DNA of 43,075 nucleotides, taken from Flavonifractor sp. An306 (lineage in GTDB: Bacteria; Bacillota; Clostridia; Oscillospirales; Oscillospiraceae). A program made the position numbers and the translations under genes. The DNA is taken from assembly GCF_002159455.1 (NCBI RefSeq), contig NZ_NFIQ01000031.1, positions 1 through 43,075 on the forward strand, in the 5' to 3' direction. Under the pieces are notes generated by a model. It was given only the letters and a program-made list of their open reading frames with translations. It was not told the origin of the DNA and ran no database searches. Shown here in pieces: positions 24,894 through 33,183 of this stretch (its first letter is position 1; each line of letters begins with the position of its first letter).

Positions 24894-26422
24894 ATTCCGC
24901 GGCCCGATGGCTGGCACAGACCGCCGCCCGCTTCCCGGAGCGGGTGGCAGTGGAAGATGAATGGGGCACGCTGACCTGGCGGGAGCTGGAGGAGGCGGTG
25001 GAGCGGGTGGCTACCGCCATGCTGGAGCTGGGGGTGGAACGAAATCAACCGGTGCTGGTCTACCTGCCCAAGAGCCGGGAGAGCGTGGTCACCTTCCTGG
25101 CCGCCCTGTACGCCGGGTGCCCCTATGCCCCGGTGGACTACGCCATTCCCATGGAGCGGCTGGGCCGCACCCTGGAGAACCTGCAGCCCGCCCTGGTGGT
25201 GGCCGATCAGGAGGCTATGAACCATCTGGCGGGGCTGGAGCTGGGGGAGGCCAGGGCTGTCCTCTATACCGACCTGATTGCCAGGGAGGCCGACCATAGC
25301 CGGGTGACGGCCGCTCTGGACGCCGTTATTGACACCGACCCCTGTTATATTATGTATACCTCCGGCTCCACCGGAGTGCCCAAGGGGGTCACAGTCCCCC
25401 ACCGGGGGGTGCTGGAGTACGCCCAGGCGGTGGTGGACACCTTTGGGCTTACCGAAAACTCGGTCATCGGCCTCCAGTCCGGGTTCCACTTTGACAACAG
25501 CGTGTTTGACCTGTACGGCTGCCTGATGACCGGGGCCAGGCTGGTGATCATCCCGGAGATTCTGTTCATGTACCCCCACAAGTTGATGGACCTGATGGAG
25601 GAAAAGAAGGTCACCTGCGTGTTCTGGGTGCCCACGGTGATGATCTCGGTGGCCAACGCCGGAGCCCTGGAGGGCCGGGCCCTGCCCGACCTGAAAACCG
25701 TGGTGTTCGCCGGAGAGGTCATGCCCAACCGGCAGCTGAACATCTGGCGGAAAGCCCTGCCCCACCCAATATACGCCAACCTGTACGGCCCCACCGAGAT
25801 CACGGTGGACTGCACCTGCTACATCGTGGACCGGGACTTTGAGGACGCCGACCCCCTGCCCATCGGCAAGCCCTGGCGGGGGGCACGGGTGCTCCTGCTC
25901 AAAGAGGACAACACCCCCGCCGCAGTGGGGGAGGAGGGGGAGATCTGCGTGCTGGGCAGCGGGGTGGCCCTGGGCTACTGGAATGCTCCGGAGCAGACTG
26001 CCAAGGCCTTTGTGCCCAATCCCCTGAACCCCGACTATCCGGAGGTCATGTACCGTACCGGCGATCTGGGCAAGTGGGACGCCGACGGCAATATTTTGTT
26101 CTGCGGCCGGCGGGATCACCAGTTCAAGCTGCGGGGCAACCGCATTGAGCTGGGAGATATCGAGACCGCCGCCGCCACCCTGGAGGGGGTGGACAAGGTG
26201 TGCGCCCTGTTCGACCAGTCCAACCAGGAGATCATCCTGGCGGTGGAGAGCAAGGCCCCCCTCCAGCTGCGGAAGGTGAATCTGGCCCTGGGCAGGCTCA
26301 TCCCCAAATATATGCTGCCCAAGCACCTGGAGGTGTTTGAGGCCCTGCCCCTCACCCCCAACCGGAAGATCGACCGGGTGCTTTTGCATAAGCAATTGGT
26401 GGAGGGGAGGGGGGCCCCATGA
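24887..26422 (+). CDS. Stand-alone amino-acid adenylating enzyme, DltA-like (second copy)
   Basis: This 511-residue paralogue of the preceding gene shares long stretches with it (VFWVPTVMISVANAGALEG, EVMPNRQLNIWRKALPH). It has complete motifs: YTSGSTGVPKGVTVPHRG (A3), FHFDNSVFDLYG (A4), NLYGPTEITVDCTCYI (A5), YRTGDLGKW (A7), QFKLRGNRIELGDIE (A8) and NRKIDRV (A10). At A5 the two pocket positions read VD where the first copy reads DV, and FAGE replaces FCGE. The copies may therefore activate different substrates. It overlaps the first copy at the start and the GNAT gene (ATGA) at its end. Both copies look intact. Confidence 0.87.
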   Translation: MLNSAARWLAQTAARFPERVAVEDEWGTLTWRELEEAVERVATAMLELGVERNQPVLVYLPKSRESVVTFLAALYAGCPYAPVDYAIPMERLGRTLENLQPALVVADQEAMNHLAGLELGEARAVLYTDLIAREADHSRVTAALDAVIDTDPCYIMYTSGSTGVPKGVTVPHRGVLEYAQAVVDTFGLTENSVIGLQSGFHFDNSVFDLYGCLMTGARLVIIPEILFMYPHKLMDLMEEKKVTCVFWVPTVMISVANAGALEGRALPDLKTVVFAGEVMPNRQLNIWRKALPHPIYANLYGPTEITVDCTCYIVDRDFEDADPLPIGKPWRGARVLLLKEDNTPAAVGEEGEICVLGSGVALGYWNAPEQTAKAFVPNPLNPDYPEVMYRTGDLGKWDADGNILFCGRRDHQFKLRGNRIELGDIETAAATLEGVDKVCALFDQSNQEIILAVESKAPLQLRKVNLALGRLIPKYMLPKHLEVFEALPLTPNRKIDRVLLHKQLVEGRGAP

Positions 26423-26901
26423 GCGGCTGGACCCTGCGGGAGGCCACAGAGGCCGATCTGCCCGCCCTGCTGGAGCTCCATCAGGACTACCACCGGGAGC
26501 TGCAGGCCTTCGGGATGCCCTACGACCTGAAGCCTGACGGCCTGGAGGAGGCCCTGCGCCTGCGCATCCGCTCCCGCCTGATCCTGACGGCGGTGGCCCA
26601 GGGGGAGGACGGGAGCCTGGCGGGCTTTGTGGTGTGCTCCATCCTGCGGCTGGCCAACGAGTATTTGTGTGAGGGCTGCGGCAGCGTGGGCTACCTCAAC
26701 GACCTGTACGTGATCCCCGCCCTGCGGCGGCAGGGGCTGGCCCTGGAGCTGACCGGCATGGCGGAGGACTGGCTGCGGGAGCGGGAGATCCCCACCATGC
26801 AGCTGCAAGTGCTGCAAAACAATCCCGCCGCCCACCGCTACTGGCAGCGGGCGGGCATGGGGCCGGTAGGCACCCTGTACGATAAAAAACTGGTAAAGTG
26901 A
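26419..26901 (+). CDS. GNAT family N-acetyltransferase
   Basis: This 160-residue GNAT protein transfers an acyl group from acyl-CoA to an amine. The fold signature runs from TLREATEADLPALLELHQDYH to the CoA-binding YLNDLYVIPALRRQGLALELTGMAEDWL and a final LQVLQNNPAAHRYWQRAGMGPVGTLYDKKL. It is coupled to the second adenylating enzyme by an ATGA overlap and lies 11 bases before the carrier protein gene. Its place between the activating enzymes and the carrier suggests that it acylates the amino group of the activated residue or of the polymer; this is inference. Classical dlt operons have no such gene. Confidence 0.88.
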   Translation: MSGWTLREATEADLPALLELHQDYHRELQAFGMPYDLKPDGLEEALRLRIRSRLILTAVAQGEDGSLAGFVVCSILRLANEYLCEGCGSVGYLNDLYVIPALRRQGLALELTGMAEDWLREREIPTMQLQVLQNNPAAHRYWQRAGMGPVGTLYDKKLVK

Positions 26902-26912
26902 GGAGAATTGCC

Positions 26913-27170
26913 ATGGAACATGCGGTTAAGGACACCCTGCGCTCCTACATCATGGAGCACTTTGAGATTCCCGCCGACGACCCGGATTTCGGGGACGACG
27001 TACACCTGTTTGACTACGGCTTTGTGGATTCCCTGGGCGCCACCGAGATCATCCTCTTCCTGGAGGACACCTATCACGTGGAGATCACCCAGAAGGACAT
27101 TATCCTCTACCCCATGAACACCGTGGACGAGATCGCCGCGGTGGTGGAGCGCAAGCTGGCGGAGCAGTAA
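26913..27170 (+). CDS. DltC-like acyl carrier protein
   Basis: This 85-residue acidic four-helix carrier protein has the phosphopantetheine attachment site at Ser40 in HLFDYGFVDSLGATEIILFLE. The sequence is closer to DltC-type D-alanyl carriers in length and position than to fatty acid ACP, whose usual site is DSLD. ATG 26913 is preferred to an in-frame ATG/GTG region 15 bases upstream because GAGGAG lies eight bases before it. As the only carrier in the operon it must serve both adenylating enzymes, unless a carrier elsewhere is used. Confidence 0.88.
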   Translation: MEHAVKDTLRSYIMEHFEIPADDPDFGDDVHLFDYGFVDSLGATEIILFLEDTYHVEITQKDIILYPMNTVDEIAAVVERKLAEQ

Positions 27171-27176
27171 GGGATC

Positions 27177-28331
27177 ATGTGGTATTTGCAGGCAGATACC
27201 CTGGTCTGGATCCTGGGTTCCACGCTGCTCTACGGCCTTGCCGCCGCTATTCTGCACCGGGTCAGCCCCCAACGGCGGCTGACCCCCTTTTTGCTGCTCT
27301 TTGACCTGGGGCTGCTCTTCTTCGTCTCCTGGCAGCTGGCCCTGTTCTATGTGGGCTACACCCTGGTGACCTACGCTATGCTGCGGATTCTGAAGGCGGC
27401 CAAAGGGCAGGGGCTGCGCAGGATCTTGTTTGTCCTGTTCTGCGCCCTGTGCGCCGCCCCCTTCTTCTACGCCCGGTTCGCCCTCATGCTCCCCTTCCTG
27501 CCGGCCATCTTCACCCTGGTGGGCTTTGCCTACAACATGCTCAAGGCCATCGACGGGGTGTTTTATGTCTACTACGCCGACAAGGATATCCCGCTGATCG
27601 CCTACGCCAACTTCCTGCTGTTCTTCCCGGTGCTCACCTCCGGGCCCATCCTGCGCTACCGGGATTTCGAGCGGGATTACCTCTCCCCCAAGCCGGTGAC
27701 CGCTCAGGTGACCACAGACGCGGTGAAGCGGCTCATCCGGGGTATGTTCAAAAAGATGGTGCTGGTGGCCCTGCTGGGGCTGGTGCTGGACCGGCTGCTG
27801 GCGGCCCGGCTGTGCCTGCCGGTGAGCCTGGCCCTCATTGTGGTGAGCTACTTCACCCTCTACTTCGATTTGTCGGGGTACAGCGACATTGCCATTGCCG
27901 TGGCCTCCTTCACCGGCTTTTCCGTGGCGGAGAACTTCAAGAACCCCCTCACCGCCGCCAGCTTTACCCAGTTCTGGCGCAAGTGGCACGTCACCCTCAG
28001 CGACTGGATCCGGGAGCACATCTTTGTGGTGGTCAACGGCAAGCGGCTGGGCCGCCCCGCCTCCGCCGCCATCGGTATGTGTACCATGCTGGTCATGAGC
28101 ATGTGGCACGGGTTCAGCGTGAAAAACCTGGTCTGCGGCGCCTTTATGGGCGGCCTGCTGGCCCTGGAGAATCTGCTGAACCTCACCACCGCCGACCGGC
28201 GGCGGATGCCGGAGGGGATCTTCCGGCTGCGCTGCCTGGCGGTTAACTTTGCCTTCGGCATCAACGCCCTGTCCTTCTCCATGGATCTGGGGCAGATGGC
28301 GGACGTAGTGAAAGGACTGTTCCGCCTATGA
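27177..28331 (+). CDS. MBOAT family acyltransferase, DltB-like
   Basis: This is a 384-residue polytopic protein of the membrane-bound O-acyltransferase family. In DltB the family member passes D-alanine from the carrier protein across the membrane. The MBOAT core is plain: YANFLLFFPVLTSGPILRYRDFERDY, then FTQFWRKWHVTLSDWIREHIF (His271) and VMSMWHGFSVKNL (catalytic-type His311). About ten hydrophobic segments are seen. It starts six bases after the carrier gene and ends with an ATGA overlap on the DltD-like gene, the same order as dltC/dltB/dltD functions. Confidence 0.9.
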   Translation: MWYLQADTLVWILGSTLLYGLAAAILHRVSPQRRLTPFLLLFDLGLLFFVSWQLALFYVGYTLVTYAMLRILKAAKGQGLRRILFVLFCALCAAPFFYARFALMLPFLPAIFTLVGFAYNMLKAIDGVFYVYYADKDIPLIAYANFLLFFPVLTSGPILRYRDFERDYLSPKPVTAQVTTDAVKRLIRGMFKKMVLVALLGLVLDRLLAARLCLPVSLALIVVSYFTLYFDLSGYSDIAIAVASFTGFSVAENFKNPLTAASFTQFWRKWHVTLSDWIREHIFVVVNGKRLGRPASAAIGMCTMLVMSMWHGFSVKNLVCGAFMGGLLALENLLNLTTADRRRMPEGIFRLRCLAVNFAFGINALSFSMDLGQMADVVKGLFRL

Positions 28332-29221
28332 AAAAGTGGCTGAAACGATACGCCTTCCTGCTGCTGCTGGCGGCGGTGCTCATCGGGGGGGAGAGCTGGC
28401 TGAACGTTACCGACCCGGTGAGCAAAATGACCTGCATCTGGCGCAACGACTATGAGCTCATCCGGCTGCAGCACCCGGACATGACCTTTGAGAAGGCCAT
28501 CTTCGGCAGCAGCGCCGTTACCGCCTCCTACATCGAGGGACGGGAGGGCAGCGTGGGCTATGCCAACATCGGCATGGACTACGGCACGGTGAAGGACATC
28601 ACCGAAATGCTGGAGAAAGGACAGCTCACCGTTACGGAGGATCTGGTGCTAGGGCTCAACAACCTGTCTTTTCTGGACACCCTGCCCACCAACGCCACCT
28701 ACCCCTGGCACCGGAAATGGTACGAGCCCTACCTCTACTTCCAGCGGGACCGGCTGTGGCAGCTGATTACCGACGGCACCACCAATCTGCTCAATGGGGA
28801 GCCCTTCACCAAGGTGGACTCCAGCCGCCAGCAGCGGGCGGTCTACCGGGGCGCCCTGTCCGACGAGGACCTGATGAAGAGCTGGGAGAGCCTGGTGGAG
28901 CGGTTTGGGGAGACCACCCCGGAGGTGGACTGCGCCGAGAATTTCGCCGCCCTGGACCGGCTGGCCGCCTGGTGTGAGGACCACGGGGTCCGGCTGCGGG
29001 CCATCTGGATGCCCTGGAACGGCAAACTGGAGATCTATCCCGCCGCTCAGAATGTGATGGACTACGCCAACGAGCAGCTGGAGCGGCTGGGCATTGAGAC
29101 CTTGGACATGACCCGGGTGGTGGAGGACCAGTACTTCTTTGACACCGGGCACCTGGACTACGACAACGGGGCCCCCTGGTTTACCGACTATATCGACCCC
29201 TGGCTGGCGGAGGAGGGCTGA
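28328..29221 (+). CDS. DltD-like SGNH-fold membrane-anchored protein
   Basis: This 297-residue protein has one N-terminal membrane helix (YAFLLLLAAVLIGGESWL) and an extracellular domain. IFGSSAVTASYIEG (Ser61-Ser62) resembles the GSS nucleophile box of DltD/AlgJ-type SGNH proteins. The C-terminal FFDTGHLDYDNGAPWFTDYI supplies the Asp and His of the expected triad. DltD works outside the membrane in the final transfer to teichoic acid; a matching role here is inferred from fold and from coupling (ATGA) to the MBOAT gene. Sequence is distant from classical DltD, so it may act on a different polymer. Confidence 0.75.
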   Translation: MKKWLKRYAFLLLLAAVLIGGESWLNVTDPVSKMTCIWRNDYELIRLQHPDMTFEKAIFGSSAVTASYIEGREGSVGYANIGMDYGTVKDITEMLEKGQLTVTEDLVLGLNNLSFLDTLPTNATYPWHRKWYEPYLYFQRDRLWQLITDGTTNLLNGEPFTKVDSSRQQRAVYRGALSDEDLMKSWESLVERFGETTPEVDCAENFAALDRLAAWCEDHGVRLRAIWMPWNGKLEIYPAAQNVMDYANEQLERLGIETLDMTRVVEDQYFFDTGHLDYDNGAPWFTDYIDPWLAEEG

Positions 29222-29222
29222 C

Positions 29223-30677
29223 ATGGATCAACACAAGAGATTGCTTCGCCCCCCGGAGGAGCCGGGCAGCCCCGCCGGAAGGCTGCGGCTGATTGTATTG
29301 CTGCCCGCCGCCCTGCTCCTGCTGCTGGCGGCGGCGGGGATCTGCCGGGAGGCGGGGACCATCCGCCTGCTGTACACTGGGGCGGCGTTGGGAGGACTGT
29401 ATGTTCTGGCTCTGCTGGCCCGGCTGCTGGCTCCCCAGGGCGGGCGGCTGTGGCTGGCCCTCCTCTTTGTGGGGGCGGTGGTCCTGCGGGCGGCCTTTGC
29501 CCTCAAGTGGACGGTATGGCCCCACGGGGAATATCTGACCAGCTGGAATCTGGCCCTGGAGCTCTCCCGGGCCGGGGTGGGGGAGTGGAGCGGACTCATC
29601 CAAAACGCCGGGGCGGCCGGAGCGGCGGCTCAGGCGGTGTATGAGAGCCTTCTGCTCCGGCTGTTCGGCCCCAACCTGGCGTCGGTGCAGATCCCCGGCG
29701 CGGTGTGGAGCGGCGTCGGCTGCCTGCTCGCCGCCCTGATTGGAGAAAAGCTGACCGGCTCCCGGCTGGCGGGCCTTATTGCCGGGGGAATGCTGGCCTT
29801 CTGTCCCACCCTCCTCTTTTCCGCAGGAGTGCTCACCGTTATGCCCCTGTACACCGCCCTGCTGCTGGCGGGGGTGTGGCTGCTGCTGTGCCGCCCCTGT
29901 CCCGGAGCCTGGCTCAACCACGCCCTGGCGGGCGGGGCCTGGGGGCTGGGCCAGCTCCTGCTGCCCGGCCTGCCCATCCCACTGGGGGCGGCGGTGCTGT
30001 GGCTGCTGATCACCCTGCCGGGACGGAACCGGGACAAGACCCTGGCGGCGCAAATCGGGGCGCTGGCGGCTGGTTTCTTTGGGGTGTGGCTGGTCCTGGG
30101 CGGGCTGCTGTGGCTCCTCACCGGCGTGGGGCCCCTAGCGGGGCTGGCTCTTTCGTGGGAGGGATCTCTCCGGCAGCTGGCGGGCAAGCTACGGACCCAG
30201 TTTGCCTCCTATGATTACAGCTGGGCCCGGCTGGACCGGGGCATCCCCCTGCGGGACAAGATCATTGACAATGTCATGCACCCCCTGCTCCAGAGCTACG
30301 CCCTGGGCCTGCTGCTGCTGGCCCTGTGGGGTACGCTGATCACAGTAAAACAGGCCGGGCGGCGGGAACTGCTGCCCTACGCCCTGCTGCTGGCGGGGGC
30401 TGCTGCCGCGGCGGTGACGGCGGCCGATCCCATTGCCAACGGCTGGGTGCTCCCCCTGCTGGCCATCTGGGGGGCGGCGCCTGCCGGAAAGCTGGCGGAG
30501 TGGACCCTGCTGATGGCCGCCCCGGAGGGGGGGAAGGGGCGGAAAAAAGCGCCCCCCCTGCCCATGCCCCTGTGGGTGGTGAAGCTGGTGGTCAGCGTGG
30601 CGGTGTACGCCATCATGCTGGCCCTGGTGCTGATCTTCTTTACCGGAAACGGCGTGTTTATTTACGAGGCATTTTGA
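29223..30677 (+). CDS. Polytopic membrane protein, GT-C glycosyltransferase-like
   Basis: This is a 484-residue membrane protein with about eleven hydrophobic segments, starting at ATG 29223 one base after the preceding stop. The pattern suits a GT-C-fold (PMT/ArnT-like) glycosyltransferase: an early first helix, a loop with WTVWPHGEYLTSWNLALEL (residues about 96-114) carrying the acidic residue expected there, then YESLLLRLFGPNLASVQIPGAVWSGVGCLLAALIGEKL. It would use a lipid-linked sugar to decorate a surface polymer; this is inference. The alternative is an uncharacterised transporter. Its stop overlaps the next start (TGATG). Confidence 0.6.
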   Translation: MDQHKRLLRPPEEPGSPAGRLRLIVLLPAALLLLLAAAGICREAGTIRLLYTGAALGGLYVLALLARLLAPQGGRLWLALLFVGAVVLRAAFALKWTVWPHGEYLTSWNLALELSRAGVGEWSGLIQNAGAAGAAAQAVYESLLLRLFGPNLASVQIPGAVWSGVGCLLAALIGEKLTGSRLAGLIAGGMLAFCPTLLFSAGVLTVMPLYTALLLAGVWLLLCRPCPGAWLNHALAGGAWGLGQLLLPGLPIPLGAAVLWLLITLPGRNRDKTLAAQIGALAAGFFGVWLVLGGLLWLLTGVGPLAGLALSWEGSLRQLAGKLRTQFASYDYSWARLDRGIPLRDKIIDNVMHPLLQSYALGLLLLALWGTLITVKQAGRRELLPYALLLAGAAAAAVTAADPIANGWVLPLLAIWGAAPAGKLAEWTLLMAAPEGGKGRKKAPPLPMPLWVVKLVVSVAVYAIMLALVLIFFTGNGVFIYEAF

Positions 30678-33139
30678 TGACAAGAGAGCAAGTCAAAGAG
30701 ATGGGGGCCTACTACCTGCTGTGGGCCTCCGCCCTGCTGCTGTGGGAGACGGCGGTGGGTACCGCCGGCGGCGGCACGGTGCGGTTCTGGCCCACGGCAG
30801 GGTTCTGCCTGGGTGCGGCGGCATTGGGCACCGCCGCCTGCGGCCTGCCCGGACGGGTGGGAGGCAAGGTGGGCGCGGTGCTCTTTCCCCTGGCCTATGC
30901 CTTTTACGGCACTCAGCTGGTGTACCACGATATTTTCGGCTCCTACCTGTCCCTGGCCTATACCGCCATGGGGGGCGAGGCGGTCACCGCCTTCTGGGGG
31001 ATCGCAGCAGCGGCCATCGGCCGCTGCCTGCCCCGGCTGCTGGTGATGGCCATGCCCATGGCGGCTTTTTACATCCTGCGGCGGCTCAAGTGGCTGCCGG
31101 TGGCCGGACGGCAGGCGGACGCCCAGCTGGCCCTGCTGGCGGCGGGACTGGCCGCCCCGGCGGTGCTGGTGCTCACCATGCCCCTGATGGGCACCGGGGC
31201 GGGCACCCCGGCGGCCGCCCTCTCCAGCACCTCCGCCACCATTGACCGGCGGGCGGAGCAGCTGGGCCTGCTGACGGCGGGGACGCTGGACGCCAAGCAG
31301 ACCCTGGTGGGCAGCGGCGGCGTGCGGGTGTCCGCCGGGCTGGACCTCACCGCCGGAGGGCGGGGCCCCAAGAACGTGCTGGACGGCATGGACTTCGACG
31401 CCCTGGATCAGGCCACCCAGGACGAGAGCCTGCGCAGCCTGAACCAGTATTTCGCCTCCCTCCAGGGGACGGCCAAGAATTCCTACACCGGCCTGTTTCA
31501 GGACTACAACCTGATTGTGGTGTGCGCCGAGGCCTTTTCCCCCTATCTCATCGACCCGGAGCGCACCCCCGCCCTCTACCGCATGGCCAATGAGGGCATC
31601 GTGTTCCGCAACTTCTACAACAGCTTCCCCAACCTGACCACCAACGGGGAGTACAGCCTGTGCATGGGCCTGATGCCCGACCTGAGCCGGATGAGCTTTG
31701 CCGTGTCGGAGGAGAACTATCTGCCCTTCTGTCTGGGCAACCTCTTTTCCGCCCAGGCGGGGGTGGAGGCCAAGGCCTACCACAACAACATCGGCACCTT
31801 TTACGACCGGGTCAACACCCACGCCAACATGGGCTACGATTTTTCCGCCATCAACTGCGGCCTGGACATGGAGCCGGGCAATCCCACCTCCGACCTGGAG
31901 ATGATGGAACAGACGGTGGATGACTACATAACGGAGGAGCCCTTCCACGCCTACTACATGACCTATTCCGGCCACGCCGACTACACCTTTGCCGACAACG
32001 ACATCAGCGCCCAGAATGAGGACCTGGTGGCGGATATCCAGGGCTCCGAGGAGCTGCGGGCCTACTGGGCCTGCCAGCTGGAGCTGGAAAAGGCCATGGA
32101 GTACCTGCTGAAGCGGCTGGAGGAGGCGGGGCTCGCCCAGCGCACGGTGGTGGTGCTCACCGCCGACCACTTCCCCTACGGCCTGCCGGAGGAGGACTAT
32201 GAGACCCTGGCGGGAGACGCGGTGGAGGAGGACCCCTTCTGGCAGTACCGCAGCAGCTTTCTGTGCTGGACCGGCGGGCTGGAGGAGCCCATAGTGGTGG
32301 AGGACTACTGCTGTACCCAGGATATCCTGCCCACCCTCCTGAACCTGTTCGGCTTTGACTACGACTCCCGGCTGCTCACCGGCCGGGATGTGCTGGCCGA
32401 CTGCACCCATGTGGCCCTGCTGAAGGACGGCAGCTTCCTCACCGACCGGCTGAGCTATGACGCCGACAGCGGGGAGATCACCTGGCGGGGGGAGGAGGAC
32501 ACGGCATACGCCCAGGAGCTGATTGAGGCCATAGAGAACCAGTTCACGGTGGCCGCCGGGATCCTGTCCACCGACTACTACGGCTACGCCTTTAGCACCC
32601 TGGGCCTGTCCGACGGGCGGACGGAGCGGGAGCACCACGCCAGCTATGCCGACATTGAGGGAACCTGGTACGAGGACGCCGTGGAATACCTCACCAGCCT
32701 GGGGGCCCTCAGCGGCGGCGGCACCGGGGACTTTCTGGGCGACGCCGCCGCCAGCCGGTCCGCCGTGGTGGCCATGCTGTCCCGTGGCCTGGGGCTGGAG
32801 GCCGGGGAGGAGCAGGCCCCCTACACCGACCTGGAGGAGGGCCTGTGGTACCGGGAGCCGGTGACGGCGGCCTGGGCGGCGGGCTTGCTGCCCCAGGAGG
32901 AGACAACCTTCCGCCCTGACGACCCCATCACAGCGGAGGAGACGGAACAGCTGCTGGCCGCAGCCGCCCAGGCCCAGGGCCTGGAGCATGGGGCGGCTCT
33001 GGCAGGCGAAGCGGTGACCTACGCCCTGGAACGGCAGGCGGCGGAAGGGACTGCCCTGGAGGACGGCATCCTCTCCCGGGGCGGAGCTGCCTTTGCTGTG
33101 GCCGCCCTGCTGGAGGAAGTGGAGCAGCTGCCCTCTTAA
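30677..33139 (+). CDS. LtaS-like phosphoglycerol transferase/sulfatase-fold protein with C-terminal SLH repeats
   Basis: This is an 820-residue protein. Residues 10-172 hold about five membrane helices, as in lipoteichoic acid synthase LtaS. The extracellular alkaline-phosphatase-like domain keeps the expected metal and nucleophile residues: Glu285 (IVVCAEAF), Thr321/322 (NLTTNGEYSL), His433 (YSGHADY) and Asp497-His498 (LTADHFPYG). From about residue 655 come SLH repeats: SYADIEGTWYEDAVEYLTSLGAL, then YTDLEEGLWYREPVTAAWAAGLL with FRPDDPITAEE, and a degenerate third. SLH domains bind pyruvylated wall polymers. ATG 30677 overlaps the previous stop. It ends the operon before a strong terminator. 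Confidence 0.85.
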   Translation: MTREQVKEMGAYYLLWASALLLWETAVGTAGGGTVRFWPTAGFCLGAAALGTAACGLPGRVGGKVGAVLFPLAYAFYGTQLVYHDIFGSYLSLAYTAMGGEAVTAFWGIAAAAIGRCLPRLLVMAMPMAAFYILRRLKWLPVAGRQADAQLALLAAGLAAPAVLVLTMPLMGTGAGTPAAALSSTSATIDRRAEQLGLLTAGTLDAKQTLVGSGGVRVSAGLDLTAGGRGPKNVLDGMDFDALDQATQDESLRSLNQYFASLQGTAKNSYTGLFQDYNLIVVCAEAFSPYLIDPERTPALYRMANEGIVFRNFYNSFPNLTTNGEYSLCMGLMPDLSRMSFAVSEENYLPFCLGNLFSAQAGVEAKAYHNNIGTFYDRVNTHANMGYDFSAINCGLDMEPGNPTSDLEMMEQTVDDYITEEPFHAYYMTYSGHADYTFADNDISAQNEDLVADIQGSEELRAYWACQLELEKAMEYLLKRLEEAGLAQRTVVVLTADHFPYGLPEEDYETLAGDAVEEDPFWQYRSSFLCWTGGLEEPIVVEDYCCTQDILPTLLNLFGFDYDSRLLTGRDVLADCTHVALLKDGSFLTDRLSYDADSGEITWRGEEDTAYAQELIEAIENQFTVAAGILSTDYYGYAFSTLGLSDGRTEREHHASYADIEGTWYEDAVEYLTSLGALSGGGTGDFLGDAAASRSAVVAMLSRGLGLEAGEEQAPYTDLEEGLWYREPVTAAWAAGLLPQEETTFRPDDPITAEETEQLLAAAAQAQGLEHGAALAGEAVTYALERQAAEGTALEDGILSRGGAAFAVAALLEEVEQLPS

Positions 33140-33145
33140 AATCAG

Positions 33146-33182
33146 CGAGCGTCTCCGGCTATGCCGGAGACGCTCGTTTTTT
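33146..33182. terminator. Strong terminator closing the dlt-like operon
   Basis: A perfect 14-bp stem (33146-33159 with 33163-33176, loop TAT) is followed by six T. It also lies just behind the convergent DUF6512 gene. Confidence 0.9.
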
Positions 33183-33183
33183 G

